Source: Helianthus annuus (lineage: Eukaryota > Streptophyta > Magnoliopsida > Asterales > Asteraceae). Taken from it: DNA of 64,000 nt. Below the pieces are notes generated by a model. It did no database searches, was not told where the DNA came from, and saw only the letters and a list, made by a program, of their open reading frames with translations. Within the stretch, counting starts at the first letter, position 1. Each line of letters opens with the position of its first letter. The translations under genes were made by a program, and so were the position numbers. Shown here piece by piece: positions 26,701-40,458 of this stretch. The DNA lies in NCBI RefSeq assembly GCF_002127325.2, contig NC_035448.2, positions 7,526,915 through 7,590,914 on the forward strand. The letters run 5' to 3'.

Positions 26701-29700
26701 GGTTCAGGCCTCGGGAAAGACTGTGCTATACATCATGAAGTGGGAGGAATTCGTTTCTCTCATCAAAGAAAATTACTGCCCTCAACATGAGGTGGAAAAG
26801 ATAGAGTCCGATTTTGTATCATTGGTGATGACAAACCTGGACTGCCAAGCCTACTTAACGAGCTTCAACACGATGTCTCGATTGGTTCCATATCTGGTGA
26901 CCCCGGAGCCAAGGAGAATCGCTCGTTTTATCGGGAGGTTGGAACCCGCAATAAAGGCAAGTGTGAAGGCCTCTCGGCCAACGACCTTCAGGTCTGTAAC
27001 TGACCTCTCTTTGTCCCTCACAATGGACACGGTCCGACTGAGATCGCTGAGGAATAAAGAGGCCGAGAAGAGGAAGCGTGAGGACGATACCTCACGAAGG
27101 TCGGGTAAGAAGCACCGTGGGAACGGTGATGGCAAGAGAGGGACAGAGTCGAGGAAAGATGGGCAACAATCTGGAGAGAAGCCCAAGTGCAAAAACTGCC
27201 AGAAGTATCACTTTGGGAAATGTAGGCTTGGGTCGAACTCACAGTCCCAGTCGAGGTCGCATACTTGTGGACTGTGCAAGTCCAAGGACCACAAGACTGT
27301 GGACTGTAAGAAGATTAAAGATGCGACCTGCTATAACTGCAGTGAGAAGGGGCACATTAAAAGCAACTGCCCCAAGCTCGCCAAGAAGACTGAAGAAACC
27401 AAGAAGAACAATGCTAGAGTCTTCAAGATGGATGTGAAGGAAGCCTTGCAAGACGACAACGTAATCACAGGTACTTTTCTCGTGAATAATATCTTTGCAA
27501 GAGTACTTTTCGATTCAGGCGCTGATAAGTCCTTCGTAGACCAAAAATTTTGCAAATTGCTAAACATGCCTGTCAAAACCTTAACTGTGAAACACAAGGT
27601 AGAGCTAGCAGACGGCACAGTAGAAACCGTCTCCACTATACTAGATGGATGTGTAATATCCATTAAGAACCACTCTTTTCCACTATCTCTACTTCCCTTC
27701 AAACTGGCTGGTTTTGACATAGTTCTGGGTATGGACTGGTTATCCCACAACCAGGCCCAGATCGTCTGCAACAGAAAACAAATAGTGCTAAAGACTCCGA
27801 CTGGTGAATCGCTCACCATTCGAGGAGATACGCAGTATGGATTGCCCGAGAACGTAACAATGCTCAAGGCTTCAAGATGTTTAAAAAGAGGCTGTGTCAT
27901 TTACATGGCACAGGTGATTATTGAAGAGCCCAAACCAAAGATGGAAGACATTCCTGTCATTTCGGAGTATCCAGAAGTTTTCCCCGAAGATCTACCTGGG
28001 TTGCCACCAGATAGGCAAGTGGAATTCAGAATAGATATTATTCCTGGAGCGGCTCCCATTGCTAGAGCACCCTACAGGCTAGCACCAACTGAAATGAAGG
28101 AATTGAGGACCCAGCTGGAAGAACTGTTAGCGAAAGGTTTCATCAAGCCTAGTTCATCTCCTTGGGGAGCACCTGTCCTGTTTGTTAAGAAGAAGGACGG
28201 ATCGATGCGTCCGTGCATCGATTATCGTGAACTTAATAAGGTCACGATAAAGAATAGATATCCGTTGCCAAGGATCGACGATTTTTTTTGATCAATTACA
28301 AGGGGCTAGCTATTTCTCAAAGATCGACTTGAGGTCGGGCTACCATCAGCTGAAGGTCAGAGATGAAGACGTACAAAAAACAGCATTTAGGACTCGATAC
28401 GGTCACTACGAGTTCCTAGTGATGCCTTTTGGGCTCACAAATGCACCGGCTGCGTTCATGGATCTCATGAATCGCGTCTGCAAGCCGTACTTAGACAAAT
28501 TCTTCATCGTATTCATCGACGACATTCTTATCTATTCAAAGAACAAAGCTGACCATGAGAAACACCTACGATGTATTCTCAAATTGCTGCATCGCGAGAA
28601 ACTCTATGCCAAATTCTCTAAATGCGAATTCTGGCTACGAGAAGTCCAATTTCTTGGACATGTCGTAAGCGAGCGTGGTATCCAGGTGGATCCCGCTAAG
28701 GTAGAGGCGGTCATGAATTGGCAAGAGCCAAAGACGCCTACTGAAATTCGTAGTTTCCTGGGGTTGGCAGGATACTACAGGAGATTCATTGAAAATTTTT
28801 CAAGGATTGCTGCGCCCTTAACCTCCTTGACCAAGAAGAAGGAAAAATTTGTTTGGGGCCCTAAGCAGTAAGAATCCTTTGATATTTTAAAGCAAAAGCT
28901 AAGCAACGCCCATGTGTTGACGCTACCGGAAGGTACCGAAGAGTTCGTAGTTTACTGCGACGCGTCACACACTGGCATGGGGTGTGTGCTCATGCAAAAA
29001 GGCAAAGTGATTGCCTATGCTTCGAGACAGTTGAAGGTGCACGAAAAGAATTACACCACCCATGACTTGGAGTTGGGTGCCGTTGTGTTCGCACTAAAAC
29101 TGTGGAGGCATTATCTGTACGGAATCAAGTTTGTGATCTATTCAGATCACAAGAGCCTTCAACATCTGTTCAATCAGAAGGAGCTAAACATGAGGCAACG
29201 CCGTTGGATGGAGACCTTAAATGATTATGATTGTGAGATCAGATACCATCCCGGCAAGGCGAATGTAGTCGCTGATGCCCTGAGCTGGAAAGAAAGGATG
29301 AAACCCATCCGAATCAATGCTAAGAGCATTGAAGTCAAGAATAACTTGATTGAAAGGATATTAGCTGCACAGCGAGAGGCTGTGTTGGAAGCTAATTATC
29401 CTAAGGAAAAGTTAGGAGTAACTGAGGAGCAGTTAACTCTTAGCAAGGATGGAATTTTGCGATTGAATGGGTGAATATGGGTTCCAATTTATGGAGGACT
29501 ACGAGATGTTATCCTCCAGGAAGCCCATAGTTCCAAATATTCTGTCCATCCTGGAGCAGACAAAATGTATCAGGATTTAAAAGCAAATTATTGGTGGATA
29601 GGCTTGAAAAAGTCTGTAGCCGCTTATGTAGCCAAATGCTTAACTTGTGCGCAAGTCAAGGCTGAGCATCAAAAGCCATCTGGCTTGCTACAACAGCCTG

Positions 29701-30773
29701 AACTTCCTGAATGGAAATGGGAATGTGTAACTATGGATTTTATCACCAAGTTACCCAAGACGAGCAAAGGAAATGACACGATATGGGTTATAGTCGATAG
29801 ACTGACTAAGTCAGCTTATTTCTTACCCATCAAGGAGACTTATAGCTCCGACACATTAGCCCAGTTATATGTTGATAAGATTGTAGCCTTACATGGCATA
29901 CCTGTGTCTATTATCTCCGATCGAGATACTAGATACACGTCTCATTTCTGGAAAAGTTTCCAGCAATCTTTGGGCACACGTTTGAACTTTAGTACGGCTT
30001 ACCATCCCCAGACAGACGGTCAGAGTGAGCGTACTATTCAAACGTTAGAAGACATGCTACGGGCATGTGCTATCGATTTAGGTGGTAGTTGGGATAAGAA
30101 CCTACCACTAATCGAATTCTCCTACAACAATAGCTACCATACCGGCATAAAGGCTGCGCCTTTCGAGGCATTATACGGTAGAAAGTGTAGATCGCCTGTT
30201 TGTTGGGCGGAAGTTGGAGAGGTCCAATTATCAGGACCAGAGATAGTTTTCGAAACAACGGACAAGATTGTCCAGATTCGAGAATGTCTCAAGGCTGCCA
30301 GTGATAGGCAGAAAAGTTACGTCGATCCAAAGCGTAAGGATTTTCACTTCGAAGTGGGTGAAAAGGTATTACTTAAAGTATCACCCTGGAGGGGGGTGAT
30401 GTGTTTCGGTAAGAAGGGTAAACTGAGCCCGAGATACATAGGACCTTTTGAGGTTATCGAACGTGTCGGGTCAGTTGCCTATAAGTTGAACTTACCAGAA
30501 GAGCTCAATGGAATTCACAACGTGTTCCACATCTGCAATCTAAAGAAGTGCTTCGCTGATGAATCATTGGTGATCCCACACACAGATGTGCATATAGATG
30601 AGAGCTTGAAGTTTGTGGAGAAGCCTTTGTCGATTGAAGACCAACAAGTAAAGAAGCTTCGAAGGAAACATGTACCGATAGTTAAGGTTAAATGGGATGC
30701 CACGAGAGGTCCCGAATTCACGTGGGAAGTTGAATCCACGATGAAAGAGAAATATCCCTATTTGTTTGAGTAA
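26701..30773 (+). pseudogene. gag (3' part)-pol of retrotransposon C, defective
   Basis: Domains in order: end of the Gag core ([20 protein letters not shown]), zinc knuckles ([28 protein letters not shown]), protease [12 protein letters not shown] start, then a frameshift in a T run near 28280-28290. RT resumes ([23 protein letters not shown]), with an in-frame TAA at 28869. RNase H ([14 protein letters not shown]) follows, then an in-frame TGA at 29472, then integrase ([49 protein letters not shown]) and a chromodomain-like tail ([19 protein letters not shown]). All parts after the frameshift share one frame. The polypurine tract AAGGGGGTGAGGA follows at 30796-30808. Confidence 0.9.
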
Positions 30774-30808
30774 ATCTCAGGTCGAGATTTATTTTAAGGG
30801 GGTGAGGA

Positions 30809-33800
30809 TGTAACACCTCGAAATTTTGTGTCCAATAATGTATTGACACGTGTCTTGAGTTTACACGTGGCATTTAATATTAAATAAAGGACTAAAGTTG
30901 ACAAACCTTGAAAGTATGTAAATTCGAGGGTTATAAATGTCAAACAAGGGTACGTATACTGTATAGTAACCCTAAACGATGCTCGTACCTTCAAACGAAT
31001 AAATCATGGATTGTACGGAAGCGAAACGCGGAAGAAAGTGAGAGATTACAAGCTGTAGGGGTTAACTGTGTCAACATGTTTAATTATACCTCTGAGTGAC
31101 CCTTTGACGTACCCGAGGCTTTGTAACAGTAAAATACGCTCACTAGAATGTACTATATAAATTCCGCGAAGTTCCGTTTTAAAACGAGAAAGTTATGATC
31201 AAATTCGTATGAGAGGGGTTAAAAGCGTCAACAATGAAAGTTAAGGCTTTCCAAATATTAACAAACTAACCGGGGACTTAACAATGCGGGTAAATAACAC
31301 GAGGCCCTTAGTTGTAAATAATCAAGGGCCAAATCGCAAAGTTACCCCTTCAAACCCGAAAGGTCAGGTTATTAATTACCAAAGATTTCGTTATTAATTA
31401 CAAAGATTTAGGCAATGATTATAAAAGATTCAAAAATCTTGAAAAATAGACCTGACGCGGCCGCGTAAAGGTTAAGGGTTAGTTAATGCGGGCCGCGAGC
31501 CACCTGTCAATCCGGTTTCTGACTTATGGGTTCAGGCGGCCCGCGACCAAGATGCATGAACTCTTAATGCGGGCCGCGTGGGACACACAGTAACAGAAAA
31601 CATGGGCAGCTTCAATGATTTGGCTTGTAAACGAACTTGTGAGCAATCAATGAAGCATGGGCGCCCTCTACTTGACCCCTAGCACCTCAGGACACTTGTT
31701 GATCATCCATGAGCAATGTAGGATGTGTTGTGATGATCTTGTGCACCAAATTTTGCTATAAAAGGGAATACTTGGTTCACAAATGAAACACACCTCAAAA
31801 CACATCTTCTGATCATTCCTGGAGCTCACAAGCTTTCTTCTAACATTTCTAAGTCGTGCACAAGCTTCTGTAAGTATGCCAAACCTTCTATGGCTTTGTT
31901 TTTGCTTAGTTTAGCCTAAAAGTCAATCCGTCGTAACTAACGATTGACTTTGCGATAAATCACGAATGGTCCAGTGAATTGTCGAATCAAAAGTAGTTAT
32001 GTGTTGGTATTTATGTGGGTAGTAAACCCCTAAAAGGGTTCCCCCTGATCACCATTCTAACTAGTTCAAATATCGAGTCAAACGAATACTTAAAAAGTCA
32101 ACAGAAAGCCATTTTTGCGATTCTTGCATAATCTGTAATGTAGGTGATATGTAACCTGTTTGAACACTCATAAAACATGATATTAATTATATAAACTTGT
32201 CTAAGCTTGTTTGATTCGGCCATTTGCTATATTGACCCGGTTCGGAGCCGAATGTCGTAAAAGTTTGACTTTTGCTTTGACTTCAGTTCTGACCCGTTTT
32301 AGTGCAATGTAGATATACCTTAGGACTCTCTTAGGACCAGGTCACGTGATGGTATCACCCTCTATGACCGGTTCGTTGTTTATCCGAGTCTTTTACGCCT
32401 TTCCGTTAATTGCTTAAAAGTTGACCGTAACGCCCTTTTCAAAATAAAACGAGTATTTCGGACATGTGAAGGGACCATAACCTTGCTTACTAAATTTTAA
32501 GCATGTCCCTAAAGTTTCACGCTAATCCGAGGTCTAGAATAGGAGTTATGCTAAATAGCGCAATTAAAGGAAACTTTAGTAATAAATGGCGCGATTAGTA
32601 TAACGCCTACCTAAACCAAGATTCCGACACCAAACCTTTTACTCACTGTTGTAAAATAATATTTTGGGATTTTTAAAGATTTTTAATTAATTTTAACCTG
32701 CTCATAACCTGCGGTTATGGCTACGGTTCGGTAAATACCGAATATGCCCTTTTCGGCCAAAACTTGAGTTCTATAAGGTCTTTTGACCCGATTCCAGTTG
32801 CTACTGATTTTAAATAATAAATAAAGTATTTTAGACTTCATAAACTGTTCGGGAAACTCAGATTTCCTGTAGAACTCTAAAACCTCTTTTAAAACTCTTT
32901 AAAATGACCGAAAACCCCCTACGGGGCGTATAATGAACTTAAACTCGTTACGGGCATCACGGAAGGTATCCTACTGATATCACAACCTCTTTAAGGCATA
33001 TTGACTTAGGAAACAAGTGTAGGACTCTTACGGTTACCCGTTGCGCCTTTCGCGCGCACGGTTCGGCTTATGTAACTAGTTTACATAAATTAGCCGATAC
33101 GGGTGAAACCATATTATTTTGACCCCAAAATCCAGAGTGTGAATATTAAACCCATATAAAACAAGCCTTCAAACTTGTTGGGTCAGAATCACATTCCATT
33201 CCCGGTTTTCGCCTTTCACGCGATTAAACCGTATCTATCCTTCGAAACTGACCGGTCTAGGCTACGGCTGATATAAAAGACCCGTTAGGATTCTAATAGG
33301 TTATTTTAAAACCTTCGTTCCAGAATAGGAGCCCAGTAAAAGATATCTGTGATTTAATCAATTAAGGACTGTACTTGCAAAGGTAAATACTTTTAACTTA
33401 TTTTCCGTTATACGAGCTTGGGTTACGGTATATATAAAATACCGCTTGATCGAGCATCAAATCTTCCATCGTTTGGTGGTTAATTGAATAATTTGATCGG
33501 CTCGTTTAAACAGTCTTGTTACTTAAAAGCCTTTGGGGGGTTAATGACCATGTCCCGGATATCCTTGGCATCATTTTACGAAATGGCCATGACCTCGACA
33601 TCCGGGTGTAGGCGTAGACCCGGCATTAGGTCTATAATTAATAAAAGACGTAACCGTTGGTTTACCCATCTCGGTTTTACGCAATGTGGTGTGTCTATTA
33701 AACTTTAACCCGGACTAGATCCGGGCTACCAAACGCAAAAAGGAACATGTAATTCGTTCACAAGATTATAATATTAAATAATTCTCCCAAGTTATAAAAG

Positions 33801-34202
33801 AGTTTGTGCCTTGTGCATTCAAATCAATTTTTAATAAAACATTTTACAAAAGTGTCGGCTGAATGTATTTACCAGTGTAAACTGACGTATTTTCCCAAAA
33901 AGATTAACTGCAGGTACTAAACGTAATCGGCTGGCTATAGCTCCTTAGCATCTTAAGAAGTCTCGCAAGCTTTGATGCCTTGTCTGTTGAACAATACTTT
34001 TTATTATTTTTGATCCTCCTGTGGATACCGTTCAACTACTTGTGATACATTCGATATTACAATCAATGGTTGGATTATATTTATCTTTATGCTTCCGCTG
34101 TGCATTCATATAATTGTGTGGTTGACTATATTGTTGCCAACTACGTCACGGTAATCCCCCACCGGGCCCACCGGTGAGACACGTGGAAATCGGGGTGTGA
34201 CA
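30809..34202 (+). repeat. 3' LTR of C
   Basis: It is about 98.8% identical to 16734-20129 by eye, with a TATA box copy at 31757-31763. It ends GGGGTGTGACA, followed by the GTGTT duplication. Confidence 0.95.
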
Positions 34203-34207
34203 GTGTT

Positions 34208-35726
34208 GAAGCATAGTATCTCATGATCCGATGAGTAATGTTACCAAACCGCTCGTTCGATCGAACATCACCTCGTTCAATACCATACTTCATGAAATTG
34301 TCAAAGTGTGGGGCCATATGCTAGCCGATCGGCTGGCCTGGTCGATCAGCTGACATGTTCGATCGGTTGGGTTGTCCGTTCGGACAGCCTAACCATTCGG
34401 CCAGCATCCTGACCTGGTCGGCCTGTTCGTCTAACACTTGGCTGTTCTGATTATTTGACGTTATATTGAGGTAGTTTGACAACGAGTTGAATCATAACAC
34501 TTCCGTTCTTACTTGTTTCCCCCGCTCGGACAGGCATCACCCAATTCCGGCCGGTGAACTGTTCGGAACGATAGTTTGATGTTTAACCCGAAGTCGGTGA
34601 TCCTCGTAGATAGAATCCGAGCCTTGAACCACTCATCCACTAGAATGATTGGTGAGTCGACTTAAGCTCCGTTTCTACCAGTTTGAAGGCATTGAGTGTA
34701 AAAGAGTTGAAAGAAAGTTGGAATTCCTTCTTTCAATCCTTCACATCAAGTAAATGTTTAGATCTTTGATAGATCTCAAATTGTTTTTGTGGAAATCGGT
34801 TAGATCCGAGCCATTCATGGTGGATTGAGGCCAAAACATGATATTCTTGAAGAACACCATGATGACATTATCCTAGAATGCTTAGATCTTGATGATTTCA
34901 CGGTTAGAAATCAAGATTTGAAAGATAGAAAGGTGTAGGAGTGGGTATTGATCAAGAAAGTACAAGATTTAGGATGAAAACTTACCGGAATCAGAAGAAA
35001 TCTGAGAAAAGATGAGGAGCACGAGCTGGTCGGTCAGATAGTTTCCAAAATTGGAAAGAATGACAATGACAGCCCTATTTATAGGCTCCAAAAGAGGAAA
35101 GGGCTGGCCGATCGGCCAGGCATCCCGATCGGACAGCCTGATCGATCAACAGCCTGGTTTGAGTGTTCGGTGCGATGATTTTCAATATTTCGATTTCGAT
35201 TGAAGATGATACGAATACGATAGAGTTTCCTGTTCAAATTACTTTTAACCCCAACCACTATATCTAACATACAATCATCTATATTTCACACTATCCTTAC
35301 ATTACCATTCGACATAATTCGATTTCGTTTGCATTCGATTTGAGATTCGAGTTTCGATTCGGGTTTCGATTGATTCGATTGAATACCACACAAAACATAA
35401 AGTAAGCACGCACAGGTAACACATAAGGCACACACACAAGTATAATAACAACCAAAGTTCGCGTAATTTGAGATTCGAGTTAGATTGATGATTGGATTAG
35501 CTTGATTATTGATTGATTAACTTTATCGCATTGTTACTTCCTACTATTCACAGTCGTAAGTCGGTTCGCGTCGATTAAACATTCGATTACTTCGATTTAT
35601 TCTGATTAACAATACTTACTCCACATAATACAAATAAAACATAAAATCGACTAATTACAGTCAAAGAAGTCAAAGTTGACTTGGACTTTGACTTTGACTT
35701 GACATTCAAAAACACGGGGTGTTACA
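34208..35726 (-). repeat. Left LTR of A, inner part (3' LTR in element sense)
   Basis: It continues the LTR begun at 15444. On the minus strand a TATA box (CCTATAAATAGGG) lies at 35076-35085, with CGATCGG/GGCCGATCGGCC palindromes just upstream of it at 35098-35155. Compared with the right LTR it lacks about 51 bp corresponding to 56112-56164. Confidence 0.93.
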
Positions 35727-35817
35727 GCCTCCCCTTGTTTAGGGAATTTCGTCCCGAAATTAGGCTCGAAGCTGCACTTCACCGTGTATGATTTTACCAA
35801 TTTCTCGCTTCAGATCT

Positions 35818-38800
35818 TCATTCAAACAATTGCGGGTACTTAGCCTTCATGTTGCTTTCGAGTTCCCAAGTGAACTCTGCGCCTCGTTTGCCTTCCCATC
35901 GGACTTTCACGATAGGGATGCGCGAATGTCTGAGTTGCTTGGTTTGGCGATCCATGATTTCGACAGGCTTTTCCACGAAGTGTAGCGTTTCGTTGACCTG
36001 AAGATCGTCGAGAGGTACAATCAGATCATGATCTAGGCATTTTCGGAGGTTTGACACATGGAAAGTCGGGTGGACGTTACTAAGTTCCTCCGGTAGTTCG
36101 AGTTTGTAGGCGACTTTGCCGATCCTTTCCAGAATCTTAAAAGGTCCAACATATCGAGGCGCTAGTTTCCCTTTCTTGCCGAATCTGACCACACCCTTCC
36201 AAGGTGATACCTTTAGGAGTACGTAGTCGCCAACGTCAAATTCAAGGGGCTTGCGTCTTCTATCGGCGTAACTTTTCTGTCTATCCCTGGCTTTCGACAA
36301 GTTGTCTAGAATCTGGAGAATTTTGTCAGTCGTTTCTTGTAGTAACTCAGGACCGGTTAATTGCAAGTGACCGATCTCGTGCCACACAATAAGCGAACGA
36401 CATCTTCTTCCATATAAAGCCTCGAATGGTGCCATTTGTATGCTGGCATGATATCTGTTGTTGTACGAGAATTCGACTAACGGTAGGTATTTGCTCCAAC
36501 TACCACCGAAGTCTCTGACACACGCGCGGAGCATGTCTTCAAGAGTACGGATCGTTCTTTCAGTCTGTCCATCAGTTTGAGGATGGAATGCAGTACTCAG
36601 GTTAAGCGACGTACCAAGCGCCGCTTGAAACGTTTCCCACAATCGCGAAGTAAACCGAGCATCACGGTCTGAAATAATGTCACGAGGCGTACCATGATTA
36701 CAAATAATTTCGTCGGTGTAGATTCGGGCTAGTCGTTCTACCTTGTAGTCTTCCCGTATTGGTAAAAAGTGGGCTGATTTGGTCAGACGATCAACTATAA
36801 CCCAAATGCTGTCGTGACCTGATGGCGTGGGCGGAAGTTTGGTTATGAAATCCATAGCTATACTCTCCCACTTCCATATGGGGATTGGAGGTTGTTCGAG
36901 TAAGCCAGAAGGTCGTTGATGTTCAGCCTTAACTCTCGCACAAGTCAGGCAACTTCCAACATAGAGGGCGATATCCCGTTTCATACCCGGCCACCAGTAC
37001 TTGTAACGAAGATCCTGGTACATTTTATCGGAACCGGGATGAATGGAGTATCGGGATTTGTAGGCTTCGTTCATTATAATCTTTCGCAAATCGGTCCGCT
37101 TAGGGATCCAAATTCGGTCCAGATAATAGAAAATCCCATCTGCTTTGCTTACAAGCTGAGCTCCATCGTGATAGATTCTATCCTTCTTCAAAGTGCGTTC
37201 GTTAAAATAGGCATGCTAAGCTTCACGGATGAGAGTTTCGAGATCATGCTGGGCTTGGGTATTACGAATACTGAGCAAATAACTTCGTCTGCTGAGTGCG
37301 TCGGCTACAACATTTGCCTTGCCCGGGTGATAATGAATCTCACAGTCGTAATCGTTAAGAAGTTCTACCCATCGGCGTTGACGCATGTTAAGTTCTTTCT
37401 GATTAAAGATGTGTTGTAAACTCCTGTGATCGGTGAAGATCGTACACTTGGTACCATACAGGTAGTGTCGCCAAATCTTCAATGCAAAAACAACTGCGCC
37501 TAGCTCGAGATCGTGGATTGCATAGTTCTTCTCGTGGATTTTGAGCTGACGAGATGCGTAAGCTATAACCTTCTCTCGTTGCATGAGAACACAACCAAGA
37601 CCAAGGTTGGAAGCATCACAGTAGACAATGAAATCGTTGTTTCCGTCTGGCAATGTGAGAATAGGAGCATTGCAGAGCTTGCGCTTAAGGGTTTGAAAAG
37701 CAGATTCTTGTTCAGTTCCCCAAACAAAAGACCTGTCTTTATGAGTAAGAGCGGTAAGCGGCACAGCGATCTTAGAGAATCCTTCGATAAATCGTCGATA
37801 ATAGCCCGCTAATCCAAGAAAAGATCGGACTTCTGACGGGTTCTTTGGCGTAATCCAGCTCTTAACTGCTTCGATCTTCGCGGGATCGACATGAATACCT
37901 TGACTATTCATGATGTGACCCAGAAACTGAACCTCCTCCAACCAGAATTCGCACTTGGAGAACTTGGCGTAGAGTTGGTTCCCCTGGAGTAACTCGAGAA
38001 CCAAACGTAGATGTTGCGCGTGTTCGGCTTTTGACTTGGAATAAATCAAGACATCGTCGATGAACACGATGACGAAACGGTCAAGATAAGGATTACACAC
38101 GCGATTCATCAGATCCATAAAAATCGTGGGCGCGTTGGTTAGACCAAAAGGCATAACAACGAACTCATAGTGGTCGTATCGAGTGCGAAAGGATGTTTTG
38201 GGTATATCTTCCTCTTGTATGTGCAGCTGATGGTAGCCTGAACGTAGATCGATCTTCGAGAAACACTTAGCACCTTGCAGCTGATCAAATAAATCGTCGA
38301 TTCGAGGTAGAGGATAACGGTTCTTGATGGTCAGCTTATTCAATTCCCGATAGTCGATGCACATCCTGAACGACCCATCCTTCTTTTTGTCGAAAAGGAC
38401 TGGTGCGCCCCAAGGAGAGGTGCTCGGGCGAATAAAGCCTTTTTCAAGTAACTCCTGGAGTTGGTTTGAGAGTTCCCTCATTTCGGATGGCGCAAGTCGA
38501 TAAGGGGCTTTGGCAACAGGGTTAGCTCCAGGAATAAGTTCGATACGAAAGTCGATATCACGACTTGGCGGCAGTCCGGGGAGATCATCAGGGAATACCT
38601 GAGGAAATTCACGAACCAGTGGAACGTCTTTGACTTCAACCTTCTTTTTCTTTTCCTTCTCCGCTACTACAATATTGACCAAGAAAGCGTTGTATTCCTT
38701 GCGGAGATACTTGCTAGCTTGGACGCATGAGATGAGCTTGAGACCTTTCGAAGCTGTTTCACCGTACACACATAATAGATCACCATTCGCGAGCGAGAAT

Positions 38801-40458
38801 CGAATCATCTTTTCGAAACACACAACTTCAGCATGGTTTTCGCAAAGGAAGTCCATGCCTACTATGACGTCAAAACTTCCGAGTTGCATCGGGATAAGGT
38901 CGATTGGGAAGATGTGATTGTTGAGCTCAAGGGTACAATCATGAAGAACAGAGTTAACGGCGACGATTCTTCCTGTGCCAACTTCAACTTCGAATGATGA
39001 GGGGAGATAAGAACGCTTACGAATAAGGAGCTTCTCGAATTCAAACGACACAAAGCAGTTATCGGCTCCAGTATCAAACAAACATGATGCATAAATACCA
39101 TTCACAAGGAACGTACCATTAACCACGTTGTTGTCAGCCTGGGCTTGACGAGCATTGATGTTGAAGGTTCTGGCACGGGCTGCTTGCGGTTGCTGCTGAG
39201 GCTGCTGCTGTTGTTGCTGCTGCTGGGGTTCTTGTTTCACAGCCCTGTTTGGGCTCATGTTTGCAAAGTGGTTAGGGTCACCACATGCAAAGCAGACTCG
39301 AGCATTGACCGCGGGTGCTTGAGCTGCAGGTTGGCCTTGAGGGGCTGTGAGCAGAGCTTGATGAGCGGCGGCTTGAACTGGGGCTTGACGGGGACCATAG
39401 CGACAATTCGCAGTGAAATGCCCGTAGAGGTTGCAGTGGGCGCAGAAACGACAGGCGATTCCCACCGGATGATGGTATGAGCATGTCGGGCAGAGCGGGT
39501 GGGGACCTGTGTAAGCGTGCTTGGCTGGCGGCGCATTGATCACTGGAGCTTGTCGGTGGTGGGACTGCTGCTGAGCCTGTACGGCTTGCAGAGGGGCAAC
39601 AGTTGATGTCACAACACAGTTCTTGTTGCTGGAGCTGTTGTTGTGCTTCTTCTTTCTTCTTGATGACTTGGAGGGTTGAGCAGTGGTGGTGTCGACGGTT
39701 GATGTGGCGGTGGCTTGGTGCAGAGACTTGGTATGTTTATCCCAGAAACCTGACTTCACCCGCTTGTCATTGATCTCAACAGCAAGTAGGTAGGTCTCTT
39801 CAATCGATGATGTCTTGGCAGCATGAACAAAATCGACAACACAATCGGGTAGAGCTCGAATGTACTTCTTGATGGCCATGTCTGGTGTCTTGACTTGATC
39901 GGGACAGATAATGCTAAGCTGCTTGAAGCGAGCAGTTAAAGCAACGTTGTCTCCATCCTTCTGCTTGATGTTCCAAAACTCGTCCTCCAGCTTTTGGCGT
40001 TCGTAGGGAGGGCAGAATTCGTCCATCATGATAGCCTTCAACTCCTCCCAAGTCAACTCATAAGCTGCATCATTTCCGCGCTTGTTTCGTTCGGCCGTCC
40101 ACCAGTCTAGAGCTCGGGACTGGAAGACGCCTGTAGCATTGAGGGTGCGGAGATTTTCAGGACAACCGCTTTGGCGCAGAGTGACTTCAACTGAATCGAA
40201 CCATTGAAACATGGTGGTAGGGCCATCTTCTCCGATGAATTCTTTGGGTCCGCATGCTTTAAACTGTTTGAAGCTGAAACCGGTCTTGTTGGCATCCTTA
40301 GGAGCTTCAATTCGCGACTCCTCGGACGACTTGCTAACGTTCTCATATACATCGCTTACAGCTTTTGCCACACTCTTGGCAATGATAGCAGCGAGGCGTC
40401 TGTCTTTCTTCTCTTGGCGAGTAAGAGGGTGCCGGGATCCAGACGACATTGTCTGCAA
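35818..40458 (-). CDS. gag-pol polyprotein of retrotransposon A, one in-frame TAG
   Basis: A single minus-strand frame of 1,546 codons, interrupted only by TAG at 37216-37218 (codon 1081). In order: Gag core ([18 protein letters not shown], near residue 65), CCHC knuckle [14 protein letters not shown], a second knuckle with its last Cys replaced ([13 protein letters not shown]), protease FDTGAD (about 459), RT with [17 protein letters not shown] and FIDD (about 799), RNase H YCDAS (about 945). After the TAG come integrase ([48 protein letters not shown]) and a chromodomain-like end ([19 protein letters not shown]). The protein makes and integrates the cDNA of the element. The TAG separates RNase H from integrase, so this copy is probably inactive unless the stop is read through. 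Confidence 0.92.

Larger units (their letters stand above)
16734..34202 (+). mobile_element. Ty3/gypsy retrotransposon C with an extra upstream ORF
   Basis: LTRs are 16734-20129 (3,396 bp) and 30809-34202 (3,394 bp), flanked by an exact GTGTT duplication (16729-16733 and 34203-34207). The uninterrupted site is preserved in A's right LTR near 55175. Order: LTR, primer site, ORF0, gag (interrupted by element D), protease, RT, RNase H, integrase, chromodomain-like tail, polypurine tract, LTR. The coding region carries a frameshift and stops, so this copy is defective. Confidence 0.95.
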
